64,000 nucleotides of DNA from Flavobacterium tiangeerense (GCF_007830355.1 NZ_VLKO01000005.1:124001-188000), one strand, 5' to 3'; numbered from the stretch's first letter, positions 32,560 through 42,551 are shown. A program made the numbers and translations. Notes: generated from the sequence alone by a model not told the origin.

Positions 32560-33570
32560 TTAGTAAATTAAAGGAATTGCTACACAATACTCATTTTCTG
32601 TTTTTGTGAAAATGACATCCAAGTTAAACATGAGTTTATAGTGTTTTTTTAGGTATTGGTTTCCTAGTTTAGAGCTGTTTAGTTGTTGTATTGTATTCAA
32701 TTGGTTTTTGATGAATATCGTGTTTTCATTACGATACAATTCAATAATCAGAGGATTTTCTTCGCTTCCCTTATTGTGTTTTATGGCATTTTCAATTCCT
32801 AATTGCAAAGTACAAGGCAATATAAATCCTGATGTGTCATTGATGCTTGAAACAACTTTATAGGCATTATTGAATCTTTTTTTAATTAGATTACGGTATC
32901 GTTTTGTAAATTCAAGCTCTTCAGATAGTGGTACAATTTCCTGTTCGTAATGGTCTAAAAAATAGCGGTACACTCCCGAAAAATCGTCGATAAAGTTTTC
33001 TAAATCTTCTGGATTTTTATGAGTTAAACTAGAAAGCACGCTCAAATTGTTGAATAGAAAATGAGGTTCTAAGTTTTTTTGTAGCATTTTAGATTTAAAA
33101 ATTTCTTTTTCTCGCTCTAATCGTGCTATGTCGAGTTCCAATTTTTTAGAATTATTAAAATAAAGGTAAATAAGCGTAAACCCGCAGGTGTACAAGTGAT
33201 AAGTGGTGACGCCGAAAGCAATATTACCAATCAAAAGCCAGGTTGACGTAGCTAAGCCATGTACTAAATAGCGGTAAGAAATAAAAAATAAACTTGTAAA
33301 AACAGCGAATATTAATAAGGAGAGTGCAAATGAAAGTATGATTTTTTGGGTGTTTTTGAACTGCTTTTTAGAGATGATTTGCCATGATAAGTAGGAGCTA
33401 ATCAAGGCCAGGAAACAAGTAGAGAGCCCAAAAATATGATCTTCGATTGCAAAAAAATTAATGGAACCAAACTTACGTGTTTGGTACAACGTATAAATCT
33501 GTGTAGTGTTGACACCAATTACCACTAGTATTGTGAAGAAAATATTTTTTAGGCTACTTTTTGTTTTCAT
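32560..33570 (-). CDS. LytS-type sensor histidine kinase
   Basis: This is a 336-residue membrane protein with about four N-terminal helices (between 10 and 150) and a short coiled coil. The His_kinase domain follows: LEPHFLFNNLSVLSSL contains the phosphorylated His, and LGIENAIKHN is the N-box of the ATPase. The ATP-binding domain is compact, as in this family. It pairs with the downstream LytTR regulator; the signal sensed is unknown. TATATTTG on the minus strand at 33585-33592 is a plausible -7 element 15 bases upstream. Confidence 0.9.
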   Translation of the reverse strand: MKTKSSLKNIFFTILVVIGVNTTQIYTLYQTRKFGSINFFAIEDHIFGLSTCFLALISSYLSWQIISKKQFKNTQKIILSFALSLLIFAVFTSLFFISYRYLVHGLATSTWLLIGNIAFGVTTYHLYTCGFTLIYLYFNNSKKLELDIARLEREKEIFKSKMLQKNLEPHFLFNNLSVLSSLTHKNPEDLENFIDDFSGVYRYFLDHYEQEIVPLSEELEFTKRYRNLIKKRFNNAYKVVSSINDTSGFILPCTLQLGIENAIKHNKGSEENPLIIELYRNENTIFIKNQLNTIQQLNSSKLGNQYLKKHYKLMFNLDVIFTKTENEYCVAIPLIY

Positions 33571-33617
33571 TCCTGCTGTTTTTACAAATATAATAAAACC
33601 TTGTAAGGAGTATCAGT

Positions 33618-34352
33618 TTACAAATCTTCAGTTATCACATTTTTCATTTCGCCTTTTGTGTTGAATGTTTGAATTTTAGGATTGCCTTTTTCGTCTACAT
33701 AAATCATTAGTTTGGGCTTGCCTGTAGCGTCATTTAAAAACAAACCTTGCGAGTTTGCTCTAGTTTTCCCCAAGAACAAAAGATTGCGCTCACCATGTTG
33801 CTCGTATATTTCATTTATCTTTTTTTTGCGTGTTTCAGGATCGGTTATTTTTTCAGCTTGGGCAAAAAGTTCCATTCTTGTGGTAATATTACTTTCTGCA
33901 GGATAATCATTGATGTTAATGCCACGTTGCGACATGATTTTGCCATTAACAATTGATTCTTGATTGGATAATTGTAAAACTTGATCGTCTTTATAGCGGT
34001 CCATCGTAATTGACATTCCAGAAATCAAGCCGTTCTTTGTTTGCTTTGTTTGATAAATAAGTCCACCACATTCATCGCCTTGATCGTTAAAGAAAATAAG
34101 TCCTGATGGTCTTTCCCTTTTTTCCCAATCTTTGCCATCCATTCTGCCTGAATGTTGCAATTCTTTATTGCTAAGTACCATTCTTAGAGTGCCATCGTTT
34201 TCGATAATATTGATTCTTTTTACGTTGATTTCTTCAAAATTTTCAATCTCTTTTAGTTTGTTAAAGGAGAATAAAAAAAAGCAAAGCATTAGTAAGGTTA
34301 AAAAAGTTGAGTAGCGCGTTAAAAATTTCAATTTTGCATCGGTTGTGTTCAT
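33618..34352 (-). CDS. Hypothetical membrane-anchored protein
   Basis: This is a 244-residue protein. One N-terminal membrane helix (YSTFLTLLMLCFFLFSF) is followed by a soluble domain. The domain has repeated short strands built around IIENDGTLRMVLSNKE, GLIFFNDQGDECGGLIY and GLFLNDATGKPKLMIYVDEK. These look like repeated beta units of similar shape (hydrophobic-Asn-Asp-x-Gly). I have a sense of a conserved family of unknown function but cannot name it. The domain is probably extracytoplasmic. It lies 48 bases upstream of the LytS gene on the same strand, so it may be co-transcribed and act as an accessory sensor. Confidence 0.7.
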   Translation of the reverse strand: MNTTDAKLKFLTRYSTFLTLLMLCFFLFSFNKLKEIENFEEINVKRINIIENDGTLRMVLSNKELQHSGRMDGKDWEKRERPSGLIFFNDQGDECGGLIYQTKQTKNGLISGMSITMDRYKDDQVLQLSNQESIVNGKIMSQRGININDYPAESNITTRMELFAQAEKITDPETRKKKINEIYEQHGERNLLFLGKTRANSQGLFLNDATGKPKLMIYVDEKGNPKIQTFNTKGEMKNVITEDL

Positions 34353-34570
34353 GATATGTTGTCTTAAGGATTTCTATGTTGCTAAAGTAGAAGCTTTACG
34401 CTTGCCTTAAAACGGATTAATTCTCAATCAGGGGAAAATGAACTTGAAACAAGGGAAATTTGAAATGAACTATAAAAGTAAAAGTGATTTTTAAATTAAA
34501 AAGCTGAAGGTGCTTTTACCAATGTATATTAAGGTTGCATCAGTGAATTGTAGTTCAGTAAGGTTCAAAA

Positions 34571-34600
34571 AAAAGCTTCTCGTGGTGAGAAGCTTTTTGT
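34571..34600 (-). terminator. Terminator of the DUF885 gene
   Basis: AAAAGCTTCTC (34571-34581) pairs with GAGAAGCTTTT (34587-34597) with A and T runs on the two sides. The stem sequence is the same as at 31763-31789. Confidence 0.8.
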
Positions 34601-34613
34601 AATATGATTGTTT

Positions 34614-36377
34614 TTATTTTCCTTCAACCCACTCATTTATTTTTTGTTCCAATAAAGCCAAGGGCATTACACCTGACTCTAATACTTTTTCATTGAATTT
34701 TTTAATGTCAAATTTGCTGCCCAATTTAGTTTCGGCTTTTTTACGAAGCTCCATTATTTTTAATTGTCCAATTTTATATGACAAAGCTTGTCCTGGAATT
34801 GCCATGTAGCGCTCTATTTCAGGAATAATACTCGCTTCACTTTCGGCTTCGTTTGCTAAGGAATATTTAATAGCTTGTTCTCTTGTCCAGCCTTTTGCGT
34901 GTAGTCCAGTATCAACTACCAAGCGTACCGCACGGTGCATTTCGTTGCCCAACATCCCAAAATATTGATACGGATCTTGGTACAAACCTAGCTCTTTACC
35001 TAAACTTTCGGTGTACAAAGCCCAACCTTCACCATAAGCGCCAAACCAATTGAATTTTCTAAAATCTGGAAGACTTTTGTTTTCTTGCTGTAATGAAATT
35101 TGAAAATGATGTCCCGGAATGGCTTCGTGCAAAAACAAATCTTCGTCGCCATACATGTTGTATTCTTTTACATTCGGAATCGGAACATAAAAAATCCCCG
35201 GACGCGTTCCATCAGCCGTTCCTTGATTGTATTCGGCGCTAGCGGTTTGCTCTCTAAAAGCTTCGGTGCGTCTTACCTCGAATTTTGTTTTTGGCTGTAA
35301 AGCAAATAGCTTGTCAACATTAGGTTTAATTCGGGTGTAAATACTGTTAAAGTTAGCAATAACCTCTTCTGGTTTGGTAAAAGGTTTTAATTCTTTCTTG
35401 TTTCGTACTTCTTCAAAAAACTCAATCAAAGTACCTTTGAAACCAACTTGGGCTTTTACTTTTTCCATTTCGGCAGTCAGTCTTGCTACCTCTTTCAATC
35501 CCAATTCATGAATTTCCTCAGGAGTTTTATTGGTGGTAGTCCATTGTTTTACATAAGCTGCATATAGTTTTTTTCCAAAAGGTAAACTGCCTATTCCGCT
35601 CGTTGCTCTTGATGCTGGCAGGTATTCTTTGTTCAGAAAATCAGCCATTTTCTTGTACTGCGGAATCAATTTAGTGGTGATTGTAGCCGTATATTTTGCC
35701 GTTAAGTCTTTCTTGATGCTTTCAGGAAACGATGCTGGCATTAACTTTATCGAAGAATAAAACAAATTGTCTTCGATATTTGGAGTTTCCATCGAGGCAA
35801 ATTGAGGAAGTAATTTTACGGTCAACGCTTTTGGTAAAACCACTCCTTTGTCTAATCCTTTTTTCATGTACACCATTGCCGAATCAATCCAAACGGCATA
35901 TTTGTCCATTCGTTTTAAAAAGTTGGTATAATCTTGTTCTGTTTTAAAAGGCTGTGCACCGGTTCCACCTGCAAACTGACCCATGGTTAAGTGTGTTCCC
36001 CAAAATTGATGAACCGGAATTAAATTAGTTGGCTGTTCTAACACTTCTTTTCCAACTTCTAATTCCCATTTGATGATTTCGTAACTGTTTTTTTCTTCTT
36101 CAGATAAATCGGCTACGGCAACATTTTGCAACTCTGTTTGGTATTTGTCAAAAAAAGCCGCTTGCGTTTTTCTGTAACTATCGGTCATTTCAAATTGCAA
36201 CTGATCGTTGTACTCGTTTTGGCCACTTTGGGTTGCACCCAATGGATCTAGTGCATTCTTATCGTCAAAATAGCTTTTTGTTAAGCTAGTAAAATCTTGC
36301 TTTTTATCTTCAGATTTACAGTTCACTAACAGCATTGCAGTAGTTAGTGTAAAAAGTAGAACGGTTATTTTTTTCAT
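34614..36377 (-). CDS. DUF885 family lipoprotein peptidase
   Basis: This is a 587-residue protein with a lipoprotein signal (LTTAMLLVNC, Cys at about residue 20). It has the zinc-peptidase-like motif HEAIPGHHFQ (about residues 417-426), then FGAYGEGWALYTESLGKELG and ESEASIIPEIERYMAIPGQA, which mark DUF885. The family is predicted to be a metallopeptidase, thermolysin-clan-like, with the HExxxGH variant. The site appears intact. Probable location is the inner face of the outer membrane or the surface. It diverges from the M3 peptidase gene at 36558, and the two may form a divergently expressed peptide-degrading pair. Confidence 0.92.
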   Translation of the reverse strand: MKKITVLLFTLTTAMLLVNCKSEDKKQDFTSLTKSYFDDKNALDPLGATQSGQNEYNDQLQFEMTDSYRKTQAAFFDKYQTELQNVAVADLSEEEKNSYEIIKWELEVGKEVLEQPTNLIPVHQFWGTHLTMGQFAGGTGAQPFKTEQDYTNFLKRMDKYAVWIDSAMVYMKKGLDKGVVLPKALTVKLLPQFASMETPNIEDNLFYSSIKLMPASFPESIKKDLTAKYTATITTKLIPQYKKMADFLNKEYLPASRATSGIGSLPFGKKLYAAYVKQWTTTNKTPEEIHELGLKEVARLTAEMEKVKAQVGFKGTLIEFFEEVRNKKELKPFTKPEEVIANFNSIYTRIKPNVDKLFALQPKTKFEVRRTEAFREQTASAEYNQGTADGTRPGIFYVPIPNVKEYNMYGDEDLFLHEAIPGHHFQISLQQENKSLPDFRKFNWFGAYGEGWALYTESLGKELGLYQDPYQYFGMLGNEMHRAVRLVVDTGLHAKGWTREQAIKYSLANEAESEASIIPEIERYMAIPGQALSYKIGQLKIMELRKKAETKLGSKFDIKKFNEKVLESGVMPLALLEQKINEWVEGK

Positions 36378-36557
36378 AATTTAGGTTTGTGATTTAAATA
36401 GCTAATGTATTGATTTTATTTCAATACTTAAATTATGATCTTGAAATCCTTTTAGAGAACTAGCTCTTATTTATCATAAAATTAAGTTAAGGCAAAGCTG
36501 TGATTGGTGTATGAAAAGGATTTAGGTTAAATTTACGTTACTAATTAACAAATTGAA

Positions 36558-38705
36558 ATGAGAAAGAAATCCCTTTTTCTGATGCTAGTCATCGGAAATA
36601 TGCTCACCATCCAAGCACAAGAAAAAAAAGAAAACACCACTATGAATCCATTTTTTCAGGCTTATAACACGCCTTTCAATGTTCCGCCGTTTGACAAAAT
36701 CAAGAACGAACATTTTAAACCCGCTATTTTAGAAGGAATAAGTAAACATCAAGCGGAAATTGATGCTATTGCCAATAATACGCAGCCTGCTACTTTTGAT
36801 AATACCATCCTAGCGATGGAAAATGTAGGCGAATTGTTAGCCAATGTGAATACGGTTTTTTCTAATTTGAACTCTGCGAACACCAACAAGGAAATTCAAA
36901 ATATTGCCAAAGAAACAGCTCCCAATCTATCGGCGCACCGCGATAACATTTACTTGAACGAAAAATTATTTGCTAGAGTAAAGTCGCTTTGGAACCAAAA
37001 AGAAAGTTTAGGTTTGAATTTAGAACAAGCTAAAATTTTAGACAACGCCTATAAAGATTTTGTTCGAAGTGGAGCTAACTTGTCTAATTCAGATAAGGAA
37101 ATATTACGCAAAATCAATGGTGATTTGTCCTTGACAAGTTTAAAATACGGTCAAAACATTTTGGCGCAGACCAATAGTTATGAATTGGTTATTGATTCTA
37201 AGAAAGATTTAGCTGGATTGCCTCTAGGACTTATTGATGCCGCTGCCGCCGATGCTAAAGCAAAAGGCAAAGAAGGCAAATGGCTTTTTACACTTTCTAA
37301 TTCTAGTGTGATGCCGTTTTTACAATACAGTTCAAATAGAGAATTGCGCCAACAAATTTGGAATGCGTATCAAACTAGAGCCAACCATGACGATGCTTTT
37401 GATAATAAAGCAAATGCGGTTGCACTAGCTAATTTACGTGGACAAAAAGCACGTTTATTAGGGTACAAATCACACTCTGATTATGTTTTGGAGGAATCAA
37501 TGGCTAAGACACCTAAAAATGTGAACAAGCTCTTGAATGATTTGTGGAAACCAGCTCTTGAAATTGCCAAAACAGAAGCTGCTGATATTCAAAAAATGAT
37601 GGTGAAGGATGGCATTAAAGGTGCGGTTCAACCATACGACTGGCGTTATTACACCGAAAAAATTAGAAAAGAACGTTTTGATCTTGACGAAGAAGAATTG
37701 AAACCTTATTTCAGTTTGGATAATGTGCGCAAAGGTGTTTTTCAAGTAACCGAAAAGTTATATGGGATTCAGTTTAAAGCCTTAACAGATGTACCAAAAT
37801 ACCATGAAGATGTAACGGTTTGGGAAGTTTTAGAAAAAGACGGAACGCACTTAGGAGTTTTATACATGGATTTTCATCCACGTGAGTCGAAACGTGGCGG
37901 CGCTTGGATGACATCCTACCGCAGCCAAAAAACGGTTGATGGCAAGCGTGTTGCCCCCGTAGTTTCTATTGTTTGTAATTTTACAAAACCCTCAGCAACT
38001 GCGCCAGCATTGTTAACTTTTGATGAGGTGACCACTTTCTTTCATGAATTCGGACATTCATTACACGGTTTATTGTCTAATGTAACGTACAGAAGTCTTG
38101 CAGGAACTAGTGTTCCAAGAGATTTTGTTGAACTTCCATCGCAAATTATGGAGAACTGGGCTGCAGAGCCTGAGGTTTTAAAAATGTATGCCAAACACTA
38201 TCAAACTGGAGCAGTAATACCAGAAACGCTAGTAAACAAACTAAAAAAAGCAGGAACTTTTGATCAAGGTTTTACAACGACAGAATACCTAGCAGCTTCG
38301 CTATTGGATTTAGAATACCACTCACAAACCAAAGACATTACTGTTGATGCTAACGTTTTCGAAAAAGCAGCCATGACAAAAATTGGTTTAATTCCATCGA
38401 TTATTCCTAGATACCGCAGTACGTATTTTAGTCATATTTTTTCTGGCGGATATTCTTCTGGGTATTACAGTTATATTTGGTCGGGAGTACTAGATACAGA
38501 TGCTTTCGAAGCGTTTAAGTCTACTTCATTATTCAATCCAGAGAAAGCTAAATTATTCCGTGAAAATGTGTTAGAAAAAGGAGGAACTGAGGATCCAATG
38601 GTTTTATACAAACGTTTCCGTGGAGCTGAGCCTAGCATTGAACCACTTTTAAGAAAACGTGGTCTGGACAAAAAACAAGAGCCAGTAAAGAAGTTAAAAG
38701 GCTAG
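36558..38705 (+). CDS. M3 family peptidyl-dipeptidase (Dcp-like)
   Basis: This is a 715-residue protein with a signal peptide (MLVIGNMLTIQAQ). The thermolysin-like zinc motif is F-H496-E-F-G-H500 in TTFFHEFGHSLHGLLS. The third ligand Glu follows in FVELPSQIMENWA, and the closing SGGYSSGYYSYIWS carries the substrate Tyr residues. Residues 35-200 are the helical lid typical of M3. The enzyme cleaves dipeptides from the C-terminus of oligopeptides, here probably in the periplasm. It ends at a strong terminator and is monocistronic. Confidence 0.95.
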   Translation: MRKKSLFLMLVIGNMLTIQAQEKKENTTMNPFFQAYNTPFNVPPFDKIKNEHFKPAILEGISKHQAEIDAIANNTQPATFDNTILAMENVGELLANVNTVFSNLNSANTNKEIQNIAKETAPNLSAHRDNIYLNEKLFARVKSLWNQKESLGLNLEQAKILDNAYKDFVRSGANLSNSDKEILRKINGDLSLTSLKYGQNILAQTNSYELVIDSKKDLAGLPLGLIDAAAADAKAKGKEGKWLFTLSNSSVMPFLQYSSNRELRQQIWNAYQTRANHDDAFDNKANAVALANLRGQKARLLGYKSHSDYVLEESMAKTPKNVNKLLNDLWKPALEIAKTEAADIQKMMVKDGIKGAVQPYDWRYYTEKIRKERFDLDEEELKPYFSLDNVRKGVFQVTEKLYGIQFKALTDVPKYHEDVTVWEVLEKDGTHLGVLYMDFHPRESKRGGAWMTSYRSQKTVDGKRVAPVVSIVCNFTKPSATAPALLTFDEVTTFFHEFGHSLHGLLSNVTYRSLAGTSVPRDFVELPSQIMENWAAEPEVLKMYAKHYQTGAVIPETLVNKLKKAGTFDQGFTTTEYLAASLLDLEYHSQTKDITVDANVFEKAAMTKIGLIPSIIPRYRSTYFSHIFSGGYSSGYYSYIWSGVLDTDAFEAFKSTSLFNPEKAKLFRENVLEKGGTEDPMVLYKRFRGAEPSIEPLLRKRGLDKKQEPVKKLKG

Positions 38706-38725
38706 TCCTAGTTATTGCATACAAG

Positions 38726-38766
38726 AAAGCCCTAGAGCAGCACCTTGCTGTTGTAGGGCTTTTTTT
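38726..38766 (+). terminator. Terminator of the M3 peptidase gene
   Basis: AAAGCCCTA and AGCAG (38726-38740) pair with GCTG and TAGGGCTTT, with a small internal bulge, followed by Ts to 38766. Confidence 0.85.
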
Positions 38767-38781
38767 AATATAAAAAAGAGC

Positions 38782-39144
38782 TTATCCGTGGTATACGCGA
38801 GAAGCTATTATTTTGTTGTCTTTAATTTCAAGGACCTCTGCAACTAGCAAATCTTCTACGCCTACAACGGTACGGGTATATTCCATAAAAACACGATCAC
38901 CATTTGCAGTAAGTGATTTTACTTTGTAATTTAAACTCGGTAATCGTTCAAAGGCATCTTGCCACCAAGCGCGCAACGCTTCTTTACCCGTTACAAAACC
39001 GTCACTTTCCGGTTTGTACATTTTTAATTTTGGACTATAATGTATGGCTTCATCATCATACAGAGATAGTAATTTTTCTAATTCTTTAGCATTGAAAGTT
39101 TCAAACCATTTAAAAGCAATAGATTGTAATTTTTCTGGAGTCAT
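38782..39144 (-). CDS. SnoaL/NTF2-like family protein
   Basis: This is a 120-residue cytoplasmic protein. LQSIAFKWFETFNAKELEKL, LLSLYDDEAIHYSPKL and GKEALRAWWQDAFERLPSLN follow the SnoaL-like polyketide-cyclase/NTF2 fold pattern: a helix pair, then a curved sheet. Such proteins range from small enzymes to ligand binders, and no specific function can be given. It is a single gene convergent with the M3 peptidase gene. Confidence 0.85.
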   Translation of the reverse strand: MTPEKLQSIAFKWFETFNAKELEKLLSLYDDEAIHYSPKLKMYKPESDGFVTGKEALRAWWQDAFERLPSLNYKVKSLTANGDRVFMEYTRTVVGVEDLLVAEVLEIKDNKIIASRVYHG

Positions 39145-39167
39145 ACGTGTTTGTTAGTGTATAAAAA

Positions 39168-39197
39168 AATCCCTTTTCGAAAAAACCGAAAGGGATT
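39168..39197 (-). terminator. Terminator of the pseudouridine synthase gene
   Basis: AATCCCTTT (39168-39176) pairs with AAAGGGATT (39189-39197); the minus strand continues into Ts. Confidence 0.8.
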
Positions 39198-39219
39198 AAA
39201 ATGAAATTTTGAAAAACGT

Positions 39220-40128
39220 TTATACGTTTTTCAAATTGATAATTTCTTGTTCAGTAAGCAACCTCCAGTTTCCTCTTGGTAAATTCTTTTTGGTCAAACC
39301 AGCAAAAGCAACTCTATCGATTCGCAATACATCATAGTCAAAATGCTCAAAAATAGAACGAACTACTTTCACATTTGAAGAACGCAATTGCAATCCAATT
39401 TCACTTTTTGCTTCGCCATCAATATAACTTACGTCTTCTACAAAAACACGGTGACCGTCTAGCGTTAATCCTTTTTGGATTTTTTCTAAATCTTCAAATT
39501 TTAGATTTTTGTCTAATGAAACTTGGTAAATCTTAGATGATTTTTGACTTGGCAACGTAAATTTACGAATCATATCTGTATCATTCGTGAACAACAACAA
39601 ACCAGTTGTGTTTTTGTCCATTCTCCCAACCGCACCAATTTTTGCAGTCGTTGAACCTTTAACCAGTTCCAAAACGTTACGGTATTCCTGACCTTCGTCC
39701 ATGGCTGTCGTAAAGTTTTTCGGTTTGTTCAACAAGATGTATACTTTTTTCTCCGGAGTCAATGTAGATCCATCAAAATTCACAACATCGCCAGGTTTTA
39801 CCATGTATCCCATTTCGGTTACAGGAATTCCATTTACTTTTACCGTCCCAGATTGTATGTAAATATCGGCATCACGACGTGAGCACGCACCAGAATTGGC
39901 AATATATTTATTCAAACGAATTTCGTCTTTTACTTTCGGTCTCTTTGGTGCTTGATTTGGTTTTTTCTCTACTTTATCAGTAGCAATATCGGCAACTTTA
40001 GTAGTAACTTTAACTTTTTTCGGCCCTTGAGCGCGCTTCTGCATGGCAGGTTTTGGCTTATTCGAACTTGGTCTTGAGCTGTTTGCTCTTGGACCACTTT
40101 TCTTATTATTGCCTTCCTTGTTATTCAT
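39220..40128 (-). CDS. rRNA pseudouridine synthase (RsuA/RluB family)
   Basis: This is a 302-residue protein. The first 70 residues are a basic, Lys/Pro/Asn-rich disordered tail common in Bacteroidota homologues. An S4 RNA-binding domain follows (IRLNKYIANSGACSRRDADI). The catalytic domain has GAVGRMDKNTTGLLLFTND with the nucleophilic Asp, then the KIYQVSLDK strand. It isomerises uridine in rRNA; RluB (23S), RluF and RsuA (16S) cannot be separated here. The minus-strand octamer TATCTTTG at 40148-40155 with TTG 20 bases upstream fits as promoter. Confidence 0.93.
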   Translation of the reverse strand: MNNKEGNNKKSGPRANSSRPSSNKPKPAMQKRAQGPKKVKVTTKVADIATDKVEKKPNQAPKRPKVKDEIRLNKYIANSGACSRRDADIYIQSGTVKVNGIPVTEMGYMVKPGDVVNFDGSTLTPEKKVYILLNKPKNFTTAMDEGQEYRNVLELVKGSTTAKIGAVGRMDKNTTGLLLFTNDTDMIRKFTLPSQKSSKIYQVSLDKNLKFEDLEKIQKGLTLDGHRVFVEDVSYIDGEAKSEIGLQLRSSNVKVVRSIFEHFDYDVLRIDRVAFAGLTKKNLPRGNWRLLTEQEIINLKNV

Positions 40129-40147
40129 AATATTCCAATAATTTATG

Positions 40148-40155
40148 CAAAGATA
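40148..40155 (-). promoter_or_regulatory. Candidate -7 element of the pseudouridine synthase gene
   Basis: The minus strand reads TATCTTTG with a TTG about 20 bases upstream, 19 bases before the ATG at 40128. Confidence 0.6.
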
Positions 40156-40334
40156 CTATTTATATACTTGGCAATCAATAACCACTAATTATAAAAACAC
40201 TAACTGGCTAGTTAGTAAGCTAATTAATATGTTTAAGTATCGTTTTTTTGGGAGCTATTTAGCTGCGCTGAATCTTCGATGTTCCGCTATCGTTTCAAAT
40301 GGAATTCACTGAACTCCAATAAAAATAAAATATT

Positions 40335-40390
40335 GTGAAGTAATCTTTTATTTTTTAAAGAAAAAAATTAAAGGATTTCCACTACAAACG
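40335..40390 (+). repeat. Dispersed element, degenerate central-hairpin copy 6
   Basis: TAATCTTTTATTTTTTAAAG, an A-run and AAAGGATTTCCACTAC follow the central hairpin of copies 1-3 with altered arms. Neighbouring pieces (GGAATTCACTGAACTCC, TACTGAATTCCGCTG) make the 386-base gap 40129-40514 look like an eroded element. No ORF is seen there. Confidence 0.5.
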
Positions 40391-40514
40391 AAGTTTACTG
40401 AATTCCGCTGAAAGTAGAAATATAGTGAAGTAATCGGGGCTATCTTCAATGAAACATTTGGTAGTCTTTCAGCGTATTCATGCAACCTTTTTATATGCTA
40501 GAACTAGAATAAAT

Positions 40515-41471
40515 CTATACCGTCATCAATAATTTTTTTCCGTGCCACAGTACACTCGGATTAATGAGTACAATACAAAAAACACCTGTAACAATAAGAA
40601 ATTTCAAGACGTTGTGAAGCAATAAATATTGAGATTTAGCATTGGATTTCCACAAGTAAAGCAAGAAAAAAATCAAAACAATAAGGCTGGAGTAAAAGTA
40701 AATATCCATGTACCCCACATCATAAATAGCAATCAAAAGATATACAGGCACTATAGTGAGTAGTGTTAATAAAGTAATGACTTTTTTAGATTGTGATTCA
40801 CCATACACCACAGGAATAGTCTGGTAACTATTGATTAAATCGCCTTTTAAGTTCTCTAAATCTTTGATCATTTCTCGTATGAGCAGTAATAAAAATAAAA
40901 AAGATGCATGGGCAAAAATAACACCAAGTTGTTGTTTGTAATTTTCAATTTCTTCAAATGGAATCCGAGTATAAAAATACAAAAGTATCGCAAAAAAAGG
41001 CATTACAGCCAGTAACGAAGCGGTAAGATTTCCTATTATAGGATGTTTTTTTATTTTATGAGAATAAAACCAAATGAAAAAGATGTATCCTGAAAAGAAT
41101 AAAAATACACGCCAAGATACAAACAACGCCATCAAAGCTACGATAAAGTTTAGTGTAAAATAGACTTGTAATTTGGTTTTTTGACTCACCAAACGATCTA
41201 ACATCGATTTAGTAGGCCTGTTGATTAAATCCTTTTGACTGTCGTAAAAATTATTGATGATGTAACCCGAAGCAATCGTAAGTGACGAGGCAAAAACCAG
41301 TATAAAAAGATTGAAATTGAGAACAATGTCAAGTGCTCTTTTTTCTGGTGCCAATATAAAAATCGCCGAAAGGTATTGTGCGATAATAATGACAGGTATG
41401 TTATATCCTCGCACAACAGAGAACAAACTTGCAATTTTCATTATTAGAAGTTTGTGTTGTCTGCTTAACAT
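40515..41471 (-). CDS. UbiA-family prenyltransferase (geranylgeranylglycerol-phosphate type)
   Basis: This is a 318-residue protein with eight to nine membrane helices. It has the two Asp-rich prenyl-diphosphate motifs: NNFYDSQKDLINRP near residue 80 and REMIKDLENLKGD near residue 205. Bacteroidota homologues are usually annotated as (S)-2,3-di-O-geranylgeranylglyceryl phosphate synthase-like, but the acceptor is unproven. It lies just downstream of the GHMP kinase and mevalonate decarboxylase genes, consistent with use of isoprenoid diphosphates. The start may be ATG 41471 or ATG 41441 (MKIASLFSVV). Confidence 0.88.
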   Translation of the reverse strand: MLSRQHKLLIMKIASLFSVVRGYNIPVIIIAQYLSAIFILAPEKRALDIVLNFNLFILVFASSLTIASGYIINNFYDSQKDLINRPTKSMLDRLVSQKTKLQVYFTLNFIVALMALFVSWRVFLFFSGYIFFIWFYSHKIKKHPIIGNLTASLLAVMPFFAILLYFYTRIPFEEIENYKQQLGVIFAHASFLFLLLLIREMIKDLENLKGDLINSYQTIPVVYGESQSKKVITLLTLLTIVPVYLLIAIYDVGYMDIYFYSSLIVLIFFLLYLWKSNAKSQYLLLHNVLKFLIVTGVFCIVLINPSVLWHGKKLLMTV

Positions 41472-41560
41472 TTTAAATTGGTTAAAGAGTATTTGAGTAC
41501 GTGGTACAAATGAGTGTATTAAGAAACTCCCTGATGAATGAGTCAGGGAGTTTGTATTTT

Positions 41561-42499
41561 TTAAAACTGATAAACTACTTCTAGTTTGTAATCTTTAAGA
41601 GAAGCTTTTGCTTTTTCTAAGTCCTCGGTAAAACCAAGAATGTAACCACCTCCACCAGATCCGCAAAGTTTCAGGTAATAGTCATTACTGTCAATACCTT
41701 GTTGCCAAATGCCGTGAAATTGCTCAGGAATCATTGGTTTAAAGTTATTTAAAACTACTTTTGAAAGTTTCTTCGTGTTCATGAATAGTGATTTCATATC
41801 TCCGCCTAAGAAATTTTCAACGCAAGCATCGGTGTATTTTACAAATTGATTTTTCAACATGGTTCTAAAACCTTTGTCTTTCAGGTTTTCCATAAAGATA
41901 TTTACCATCGGTGCGGTTTCGCCCACAATACCTGAATCTAACAAAAATACAGCGCCTTTGCCATCAAAACTTTGAGTAGGAATTCCAGTTGCTTCGATAT
42001 TATCTTTCGAATTAATCAAAATTGGAATACTCAAATAACTATTTAAAGGATCTAAACCAGAGCTTTTCCCGTGGAAAAAGCTTTCCATTTGAGAAAATAT
42101 ATTTTTTAATTGTAATAATTTTTCACGAGTTAAATTCTCTAAAACCGTGATTTTATTGTGTGCATATTTATCGTAAATAGCTGCAACTAAAGCGCCACTG
42201 CTTCCTACGCCGTAACCTTGGGGAATACTAGAGTCAAAATACATTCCCGTATTAACATCTTCTTTTAATAAGTCAAGGTCAAAAGTAACCAGTTCCGGTT
42301 GCTCCGTTTGCAAGGTTTCTAAATAAACAACAAATCGTTTTAAATGACCGTTTGATTTAATAGCCTCATCAGATGGATTTTCGTCTCTTTTTAAAGCGCC
42401 GTTGTAAAAGTTATAAGGAATAGAAAGCCCTTTTGAATCACGAATGATTCCGTATTCTCCAAAGAGTAATATTTTTGAATAAAATAATGGTCCTTTCAT
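41561..42499 (-). CDS. GHMP kinase, probable mevalonate kinase
   Basis: This is a 312-residue cytoplasmic enzyme. The start GPLFYSKILLFGEYGIIRDS is the substrate-side GHMP opening. The phosphate loop IPQGYGVGSSGALVAAIYD lies near residue 95, and the C-terminal glycine loop is KLCGSGGGGYILGF. Its place between diphosphomevalonate decarboxylase and a prenyltransferase gene supports phosphorylation of mevalonate with ATP. Phosphomevalonate kinase is the alternative. The gene runs in the same direction as its neighbours. Confidence 0.88.
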   Translation of the reverse strand: MKGPLFYSKILLFGEYGIIRDSKGLSIPYNFYNGALKRDENPSDEAIKSNGHLKRFVVYLETLQTEQPELVTFDLDLLKEDVNTGMYFDSSIPQGYGVGSSGALVAAIYDKYAHNKITVLENLTREKLLQLKNIFSQMESFFHGKSSGLDPLNSYLSIPILINSKDNIEATGIPTQSFDGKGAVFLLDSGIVGETAPMVNIFMENLKDKGFRTMLKNQFVKYTDACVENFLGGDMKSLFMNTKKLSKVVLNNFKPMIPEQFHGIWQQGIDSNDYYLKLCGSGGGGYILGFTEDLEKAKASLKDYKLEVVYQF

Positions 42500-42551
42500 A
42501 TGTATTTTTAAATTAACAATTTGGGGTTGGTAATTATACTGTATTTATTTT